From Bacillota bacterium (lineage in GTDB: Bacteria; Bacillota; Clostridia; Acetivibrionales; DTU013), in the NCBI GenBank assembly GCA_023439545.1, contig JAEXNT010000001.1, positions 1 to 64,000 of the forward strand: a stretch of DNA of 64,000 bases, written 5' to 3'. Both the position numbers and the translations under genes were made by a program. The notes under the pieces were generated by a model. That model did no database searches. It was not told where the DNA came from and was given only the letters and a program-made list of their open reading frames with translations. This document shows positions 58,276 to 64,000 of this stretch, in pieces. Position 1 is the stretch's first letter. Each line of letters opens with the position of its first letter.

Positions 58276-60756
58276 ATGAAATCAATTGCCGAAAAATATC
58301 CAATTATAGTGGAGAAGATTTTAACCAATCCTCATGAAGGACTGATCATTAGTAACGGTGACTTTGCGGCAAACGTTACTTTTTCATCTCACGAAATTAT
58401 TCTGAATCTGGGCAAAAATGATATCTGGGATTCCAGAATAGACAACGATGCCAAAAATCAAACTTTGTCACAGGATGATCTGATTCGGTATGAAAAGGAT
58501 TATGGCTTTGAATGGCCGGAAAACTGTGATAATGTATTAACGCGGTTTGCAAACTGGGAGGGAAAGCCGGAAGGTGTCGATGTGGTTTTCGGCTCCCTTG
58601 CAGAAGAAAAGGAACGCTGCGGCAAGCTGGTTTTATGGTTCGGCGGTTTCGGCCTCAGAAGAGCCGGACGTATTCGCATACGTCATTGCGGGTTCAGCAA
58701 TACGAAAATTCATGCAAAGCTGAATATAATGAACGGTTTATTGGAGTCCACCGTTGATCTGGGAAGAAGCAAGGTCAATTTCAGCGCCTTTGTCCATAAA
58801 GAGCTGAATACACTTGCCATGAAATTATCTGTTGAAGGGGACACTACTGCAATTCAGATATTTGTGGAAAAGGAACCGGACTATGCGGATCCGACCATGC
58901 CCTTGCCGGCAGTATCCTTGCTGACCGATCATAGCGGTACGATAACACAACTGATGCCGGGTAAATATGATACCCCTGATTTCAATTGGTGTATTGCGTC
59001 CTCTTTCCCGGAATCAACTGATAAAGGCTCCGACAATAAAATTCCTGTTCTTGACATGGCCTATGCTCTTGCACAGTCTCTCCGGCTGAATAACGGAAAT
59101 GAAATCACATTGTTTACCGGTATTTCCACAGACCGTGAGAACTATCCGGACACCCGGGAACGTGCTGTTCGCATGATGGGTGAGAATACGATAGAGCGCT
59201 TTAATCGGTTGTTCGCTGACAGTGAGCGGCTCTGGGAGAAATATTGGGAATCCTCCGGCATTGAAATTGAAGATAAGGAACTTGAGTCGGTTTGGTACAG
59301 AAACCTGTATGGCTTTGCCTGTCACTTAAAGCCTGGAGCTCAGGCGCCCTCTCTGTGCGCAAATGTTCCCATCGACGACAATGCCGACTTCCATTCCCGC
59401 TACACCTGGAACCATAACGTACAGAAATGGTTTGCGGCAGCGCTGCCAGTCAACCATCTGGAATGGTATGAGGTATTCGCGGATCTGATCCGTCAGCACA
59501 TGCCGACGTTTGAATATTTATCCGAAATGATATTCGGACTTAAAGGAGGCGTATACTGCGATCTCAGCAGTATTCCCTATGCTCCTCCGCATCGTGCGAT
59601 TGTGAATAATAAATGGGGACGGGCTTTAAGCCATACCGGTTGGCTTTCTTTGATGCTGTGGCAGCACTGGGAATATACCCATGATGCAAAATGGCTGGAA
59701 GAGAATGCTTATGACTTTATTAAAAAAGCTGCGATATTCTACAGTGAATATTTGAAAAAGTACCAGAAAGAAGACGGCGATATTTATCCATCCATGCGCC
59801 TGGAAGAACCGGGATGGTGCAAAGGTTTTGTAGGAAATAAGAATCATGTAACCGATATCGTTATGTTTAAAAAAGCTTTTGAATGTGCTATCGCCGCATC
59901 ACAAACGCTTGGTGTGGATGAACAAGCGCGTGAGGACTGGATACAGGCGCTCAAAAAAGTGCCGGATATCGATTATGGGTGGACGGATGACCATCAGGGC
60001 TGGTATGCTTTCTGTAAAGACTGGGATAAATTCGATTCGGTTATTCAGGGAAAACGGCTCTCAGAATTTGCAGATATGGATTGGCGTCTGGAATATGCCC
60101 GTACTAACCGTTGGGGATGCGGCGGATGGTTGGTATATCCGGGTGAATATCTGAACGGAGATGAAGAGGGCGGACTTGCTGAAGTAGTACGGGATATGCT
60201 GAACAGAACCAGTATATTACGTCCAAAGGGTACTTCAACTCCCGCGCCGCTGCATTCGATTTCAGCTATGATGCCTTTCATACGCTTGGGAATCAAAGAT
60301 AAATTTGATGAGATCCGAACCGCTCTGTTGAATCATCGTTTTGACAATGGTTTGTACTCTGCAGTTTCTTTTGCCGAGGGACAGCTGCCTGTTTGGGTAA
60401 GCAACAACTGGAGGATGGTTGAAAATCAGTTCCAGGGCATTATGTGCATAACAGAAATGATGCTGCAATCACAAGGCAATAAAATCTGGTTATTCCCGTA
60501 TTGGCCGGAAAGCAGCACGGCAAAATTCGAACGGCTGAGAGCCCGCGGAGGATTCTTTGTATCCGCCGAAAAGGATAAAGCCGGCCTTACAGCAGTAAAG
60601 GTCGAGAGCGCAGCAGGCGGAAGGTGCTGTATAAAATGGCCGGAGAAGAAGGTTCCGGTCATTGAAGAGAATGGCGCCCGCGTTCCCTTTGATCTGAAGG
60701 AGCAGGAGCTTGAGTTTGACACGGAAGCCGGAAAAACATATAATATCAAATTCTGA
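58276..60756 (+). CDS. Cytosolic (alpha/alpha)6-barrel glycosidase, GH95-like
   Basis: The 826-residue protein lacks a signal peptide. It has an N-terminal beta-sandwich (EGLIISNGDFAANVTFSSHEI; LNLGKNDIWDSRI), a central helical barrel with WNHNVQKWFAAALPVNHLEWY and CKGFVGNKNHVTD, and a C-terminal beta region. This resembles GH95-type alpha-L-fucosidases/galactosidases and DUF5703-like relatives, but I cannot identify the catalytic residues with confidence. It is followed by an amidohydrolase and an ABC transporter, which would bring in its oligosaccharide substrate. AAAAGGGGG precedes ATG 58276. The sugar is unknown. Confidence 0.75.
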   Translation: MKSIAEKYPIIVEKILTNPHEGLIISNGDFAANVTFSSHEIILNLGKNDIWDSRIDNDAKNQTLSQDDLIRYEKDYGFEWPENCDNVLTRFANWEGKPEGVDVVFGSLAEEKERCGKLVLWFGGFGLRRAGRIRIRHCGFSNTKIHAKLNIMNGLLESTVDLGRSKVNFSAFVHKELNTLAMKLSVEGDTTAIQIFVEKEPDYADPTMPLPAVSLLTDHSGTITQLMPGKYDTPDFNWCIASSFPESTDKGSDNKIPVLDMAYALAQSLRLNNGNEITLFTGISTDRENYPDTRERAVRMMGENTIERFNRLFADSERLWEKYWESSGIEIEDKELESVWYRNLYGFACHLKPGAQAPSLCANVPIDDNADFHSRYTWNHNVQKWFAAALPVNHLEWYEVFADLIRQHMPTFEYLSEMIFGLKGGVYCDLSSIPYAPPHRAIVNNKWGRALSHTGWLSLMLWQHWEYTHDAKWLEENAYDFIKKAAIFYSEYLKKYQKEDGDIYPSMRLEEPGWCKGFVGNKNHVTDIVMFKKAFECAIAASQTLGVDEQAREDWIQALKKVPDIDYGWTDDHQGWYAFCKDWDKFDSVIQGKRLSEFADMDWRLEYARTNRWGCGGWLVYPGEYLNGDEEGGLAEVVRDMLNRTSILRPKGTSTPAPLHSISAMMPFIRLGIKDKFDEIRTALLNHRFDNGLYSAVSFAEGQLPVWVSNNWRMVENQFQGIMCITEMMLQSQGNKIWLFPYWPESSTAKFERLRARGGFFVSAEKDKAGLTAVKVESAAGGRCCIKWPEKKVPVIEENGARVPFDLKEQELEFDTEAGKTYNIKF

Positions 60757-60776
60757 TTAAGAAAGGACTGCTAAGG

Positions 60777-61535
60777 ATGAAAATCATAGATGCAGATGTA
60801 CATCTGGCGCCTATAAGGGAACAAGGGATAGATGCCAGTATCGAAGCCACCATTATGAAAATGGACCGGGCAAAAGTGGATCAGGCGCTGGTATGGTTGA
60901 TCCCGCCTTATTTGAGGTACATTGACGATTCTAATGCCTATATCTACAAAGCGACAAAAAAATTCCCCGACCGCTTTCTTGGATTTGGCTGGGCTGATCC
61001 GAATCTGGGAGTTGATAAAGCGATCGACTCAGTGAAAAAGTGTGTATATGAATACGGTTTTCATGGGGTAAAGCTAAATGGTGCTCAAAACAACTTTTAT
61101 ATTGATAACCCTGACTATTCTCCGGTGATAGAAGAGATCGCCAAAACTAAAAAGGCACTAACTCTTCATGTAGGAGCAGATGCATTTGAATTTACTCATC
61201 CGTTCCGTGTGAAAAAGATTGCCAAAGAATATCCTGAAATGAAAATACTGGTCGCTCACATGGGTGGCGTTGGTCATGCGGATGTAACTGATGCAATGAT
61301 TGAGGTCGCACAGGATTGTCCGAATATTATGCTTATTGGCAGTGCAGTGAGGACGAATGCTTTGTGGAAGGCGATTGAACAATTGGGTGCAAATAGAATT
61401 TGCTTTGGAAGCGATACTCCTTTTGACATCATGCATGCTTGTGTCGGTAAATATAAAGCGCTTCTGGAAGACTTGCCGATGGAAGATCAGGTAAAAATCA
61501 TGGGCGGAAATATTTTGAAGACTTTAAGTCTTTGA
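60777..61535 (+). CDS. Amidohydrolase-2 family metal-dependent hydrolase
   Basis: The 252-residue TIM-barrel hydrolase (PF04909 type) has an N-terminal IIDADVHLAP in place of the canonical D-x-H, a GFHGVKLNG strand, an LHVGAD site with His, VAHMGGVGH and a C-terminal catalytic FGSDTPFD. Relatives decarboxylate or hydrolyse cyclic compounds and, in sugar operons, open lactones. The gene starts 20 bases after the glycosidase, clearly in the same operon, suggesting a later step of the same pathway. Substrate unknown. Confidence 0.8.
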   Translation: MKIIDADVHLAPIREQGIDASIEATIMKMDRAKVDQALVWLIPPYLRYIDDSNAYIYKATKKFPDRFLGFGWADPNLGVDKAIDSVKKCVYEYGFHGVKLNGAQNNFYIDNPDYSPVIEEIAKTKKALTLHVGADAFEFTHPFRVKKIAKEYPEMKILVAHMGGVGHADVTDAMIEVAQDCPNIMLIGSAVRTNALWKAIEQLGANRICFGSDTPFDIMHACVGKYKALLEDLPMEDQVKIMGGNILKTLSL

Positions 61536-61626
61536 AGTAAACATAATTAATAAGTGGAGGTGAACTAAAAAGGTCGTACTCAGTGTTTACCGGTCTAAGA
61601 TAATAAAAAGAAAAGGAGAAAGAACT

Positions 61627-63195
61627 ATGACAGGAAAACTCAGTTTAAAACGTGGATTTACTCGTATTATGGCACTGGCAATCGCAATGTTGATGCTACT
61701 GGTTACCGGATGCGGTAATAATGCTGCAACAACCACCGGTTCCGATTCTTCTCAAGTGAGCTCCGCCGCTTCTGAAAGCACACCGGCAGAAGCAGAACAG
61801 AAAGAGCCGGACGAGATTGTTATGGCTTTGTGCGCAGACAATTCCCCGCATACGGCAGACGCCCCGCTTATTGAGGACGCGATCAATAAACTTACTCTTG
61901 ACAAGATTAATACAAAAGTATCGCTGCAGCTCTATCCATACTCGAGTTATGACCAGCAAATCACATTGATGCTGGCAGGTAATGAACCGCTGGATTTAAT
62001 TTATGTCAACGGTAACAATTACTCTTCTTATGTAGGTCGTAACCAGCTTATACAGTTGGATGATCTGATCGATAAATACGGAACCGGTATCCGCGAAGCA
62101 CTTGGAGATTATTTGGACGCCACTGCCATCAACGGAAATCTTTATATCGTTCCTACTATCCGTGACCTGGCGAAATGTTATGCTGTTAACATGCGTAAAG
62201 ACCTTGTTGACAAGTACAAAATCGACACGGGCGCAATAAAAACCATAAACGACCTGACTCCTATTCTGAAAACAGTCAAGGAAGGTGAAGGAAAAGACTT
62301 CTATCCTCTCGTAACTGCTGCTTCAGGAAAATCTATCTTAAGCTTCAATGTAAATTATGATCCTCTGGGAGATCCCATCGGTGTGTTGCTGAATAATGGA
62401 TTGGATAATACGAAGGTGGTTCTTTACGAAGAAACCGAAGAGTATCGTAATAGCGTCAAATTGGTTCATGAATGGTATAAGGCCGGATACACCATGAGAG
62501 ATATTACAACTACACAGGAAGGATACGCATCTTTATTGAAGGCCGGAAAGGGATTTGCCTATCTGAATGGCGCCAAGGCCGGATATGCGGAGCAGGCTAC
62601 CAGAAATGTCGGTTCCCCGATCATTACAGTGCCGCTGACAGACTACATCGCAACAACCGCCAGCGTAACACAGGTTAACTGGGGTGTATCTGTAACAAGT
62701 AAAGCTCCTGAAGCTGCCGTTAAATATCTCAATATGATGTTTTCCGACAAAGATCTTGTAACCTTGCTTTGCTGGGGTATTGAAGACAAGCATTATGTAA
62801 TAGACGATAAGGGTTTTGCTTTCTATCCGGAAGGCGTCGACGGCAACTCCAGCGGATGGACCCTGAACATGGGCTATGCTATGGGCAACCAGTTCATTGC
62901 TCCTTTGTGGAAAGGCGAGCAGCCTGATCTGTGGGAAACGATGAAGAAAGATAACGAAACTGCCGGCCGTTCCAAGGCGCTTGGATTTACTTTCGACAGT
63001 GGAAAAGTAAAAACGGAATTGGCTGCTGTCAACTCTGTGCGTTCTCAGTATAAACTCCTCATCGAATGCGGTTTGAGTGACCCGGAAAGTGGAATAATCG
63101 AAGAGTATATCGATAAAATGAAGGAAGCCGGCGTCGATAAAATTCTTGCAGAAAAGCAGGCTCAGTTGGATGCTTGGCTGGCTAAAAAGAATTAA
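61627..63195 (+). CDS. Sugar ABC transporter solute-binding lipoprotein (LplA-like)
   Basis: The 522-residue lipoprotein has a long signal peptide with lipobox LVTGC, acylated at C29, then a Ser/Thr/Glu-rich tether and a bilobal binding domain of the large LplA/DUF3502 class, which goes with LplB and LplC permeases for oligosaccharides (for example oligogalacturonides or arabino-oligosaccharides). AAAAGGAGAAAG precedes ATG 61627. It follows the glycosidase and amidohydrolase and precedes the permease with a hairpin in between. Specificity is unknown. Confidence 0.88.
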   Translation: MTGKLSLKRGFTRIMALAIAMLMLLVTGCGNNAATTTGSDSSQVSSAASESTPAEAEQKEPDEIVMALCADNSPHTADAPLIEDAINKLTLDKINTKVSLQLYPYSSYDQQITLMLAGNEPLDLIYVNGNNYSSYVGRNQLIQLDDLIDKYGTGIREALGDYLDATAINGNLYIVPTIRDLAKCYAVNMRKDLVDKYKIDTGAIKTINDLTPILKTVKEGEGKDFYPLVTAASGKSILSFNVNYDPLGDPIGVLLNNGLDNTKVVLYEETEEYRNSVKLVHEWYKAGYTMRDITTTQEGYASLLKAGKGFAYLNGAKAGYAEQATRNVGSPIITVPLTDYIATTASVTQVNWGVSVTSKAPEAAVKYLNMMFSDKDLVTLLCWGIEDKHYVIDDKGFAFYPEGVDGNSSGWTLNMGYAMGNQFIAPLWKGEQPDLWETMKKDNETAGRSKALGFTFDSGKVKTELAAVNSVRSQYKLLIECGLSDPESGIIEEYIDKMKEAGVDKILAEKQAQLDAWLAKKN

Positions 63196-63230
63196 TACTC
63201 GATACTGATCTTAACCAATCTATATTTGAA

Positions 63231-63279
63231 AACAGTTGATCTGCTGTTTGAGTCATCGCAAATCTGCAGATCAACTGTT
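63231..63279 (+). terminator. Intra-operon hairpin between binding protein and permease
   Basis: AACAGTTGATCTGC (63231-63244) and GCAGATCAACTGTT (63266-63279) form a perfect 14-bp stem, with ATTTCC rather than a T-run following. Such hairpins often stabilise the abundant binding-protein mRNA or partly terminate before the permease genes. Confidence 0.75.
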
Positions 63280-63300
63280 ATTTCCAAAGGAGTGTTCACT

Positions 63301-64000
63301 ATGCCGGTAAATTCTTCTAAAATCCGAAAGTCCCCAAAAACATTGATGCAAAAGCTGCCGATATATCTAATGATGGTTCCCGGATTAATATATTTATTCT
63401 TTAATAATTACATTCCGATTGCCGGCTTGGCCATCGCCTTTAAGGATATTGACTTTCGAAAAGGCATATTTCAAAGCGATTGGGTTGGTTTAAAGAATTT
63501 TGAGTACCTGTTCAAAACCAAAGATGCACTGGTTATTACAAGAAACACTTTATTATACAATGCTGCATTCATCTTGCTTGGAATTGTGTTCGGAGTTTTA
63601 ATTGCCCTTTTGCTGAATGAAATCGCCAATAAGCGTCTTTTGAAGTTATATCAGACGACAATTCTTTTGCCTCAACTGGTTTCATGGATTATTGTGAGCT
63701 ATTTTGTATATGCCTTGTTAAGTATCGATAAGGGCATGGTGAATAATGTTATCTTACCGATCCTGGGAATTAAGGAAATTTCATGGTACACCGAATCTAA
63801 ATATTGGCCATATATTATCACCATTATGCAAATATGGAAAACGATAGGCTTCAACAGTATTATTTATTTAGCGACTATAATCGGTATCAGCAGTGATTAC
63901 TATGAAGCGGCTACATTGGATGGCGCTTCACGCACTAAGCAAATAATACATATTACGTTGCCGTTATTGACCCCCACCATTATTACCCTTTTCCTGTTAC
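63301..64000 (+). CDS. ABC transporter permease, LplB-like (3' cut by window edge)
   Basis: ATG 63301 after CAAAGGAGTG opens a frame still open at the window end (233 codons). It has at least five hydrophobic helices and the cytoplasmic EAA loop YYEAATLDGASRTKQIIHITLPLL, which docks the ATPase. The N-terminal MMVPGLIYLFFNNYIPIAGL is typical of LplB-type permeases. It works with the lipoprotein encoded upstream; the second permease (LplC) is expected beyond the window. Confidence 0.9.
   Translation, partial: MPVNSSKIRKSPKTLMQKLPIYLMMVPGLIYLFFNNYIPIAGLAIAFKDIDFRKGIFQSDWVGLKNFEYLFKTKDALVITRNTLLYNAAFILLGIVFGVLIALLLNEIANKRLLKLYQTTILLPQLVSWIIVSYFVYALLSIDKGMVNNVILPILGIKEISWYTESKYWPYIITIMQIWKTIGFNSIIYLATIIGISSDYYEAATLDGASRTKQIIHITLPLLTPTIITLFLL

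Overview
The window reads as the chromosome of an endospore-forming, plant-polysaccharide-degrading member of the Clostridia (Firmicutes). The grounds are a small acid-soluble spore protein gene, a T-box leader on pheST, a glmS ribozyme, cdaA-cdaR-glmM-type cell-wall and c-di-AMP genes, BlaI/BlaR-type regulation, a YesM/YesN-type two-component system beside an LplB-type sugar ABC transporter, an S-layer-homology protein, strong purine-rich ribosome binding sites, several TTG and GTG starts, and two very large secreted GH10 xylanases. I do not claim a genus. No plasmid, phage or CRISPR signature was seen.

Layout. 1-5.5 kb: end of an unknown gene, an RluA-type pseudouridine synthase, a GyrI-like protein, a radical SAM protein, an MFS transporter, a membrane TPR protein and a short membrane-anchored protein. 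5.5-9.6 kb: pheST with its own sigma-A promoter, a phenylalanine T-box and terminators. 9.6-12 kb: an AraC regulator divergent from a GH4 alpha-galactosidase. 12-17.1 kb: spore protein, pgi with a structured leader, a DMT transporter, a metallophosphoesterase, and a CadC-like metal sensor overlapping a PHP-domain hydrolase. 17.1-19.8 kb: a roughly 690-base leader (tiny ORF, multi-branched RNA, two terminators) in front of an ABC-F ATPase. 19.9-28.6 kb: a chemoreceptor and two tandem modular GH10 xylanases. 28.6-33 kb: a ketopantoate reductase-like gene, tRNA-Leu(TAG), and an accessory island with a small frameshifted HTH gene, a cytosine-5 DNA methyltransferase, a probable restriction endonuclease and a Vsr nuclease. 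33-37.5 kb: a BlaI/BlaR-like pair with an unusual sensor domain, a helical-bundle protein, a HAD phosphatase and a 33-residue membrane miniprotein. 37.5-40 kb: the AmmeMemoRadiSam set, with the Memo-like and AMMECR1 parts fused. 40-46.9 kb: cdaA, cdaR, an FAD oxidoreductase, a secreted protein and glmM. 46.9-51.9 kb: a left-handed beta-helix sugar-nucleotide enzyme, an AAA ATPase, then a glmS ribozyme ahead of a HAD phosphatase-glmS operon. 51.9-54.6 kb: repeats that look like an insertion-sequence end, an SLH protein and decayed gene fragments. 54.6-64 kb: a YesMN-type regulatory pair divergent from a carbohydrate operon (glycosidase, amidohydrolase, solute-binding lipoprotein, permease cut by the window end).

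How it works together. Three blocks handle plant carbohydrates: secreted xylanases, a cytosolic alpha-galactosidase, and an ABC-transporter-linked operon under a two-component system. glmM, glmS and the beta-helix protein sit in amino-sugar and cell-wall precursor synthesis next to c-di-AMP signalling. The most rewarding places for a second look are the ABC-F leader, the ribozyme-HAD-glmS arrangement, the restriction island beside tRNA-Leu, the BlaR-like receptor with an unrecognised ectodomain, and the IS21-like repeats after glmS. All calls were made by eye from the sequence and memory of protein families; no searches were run.
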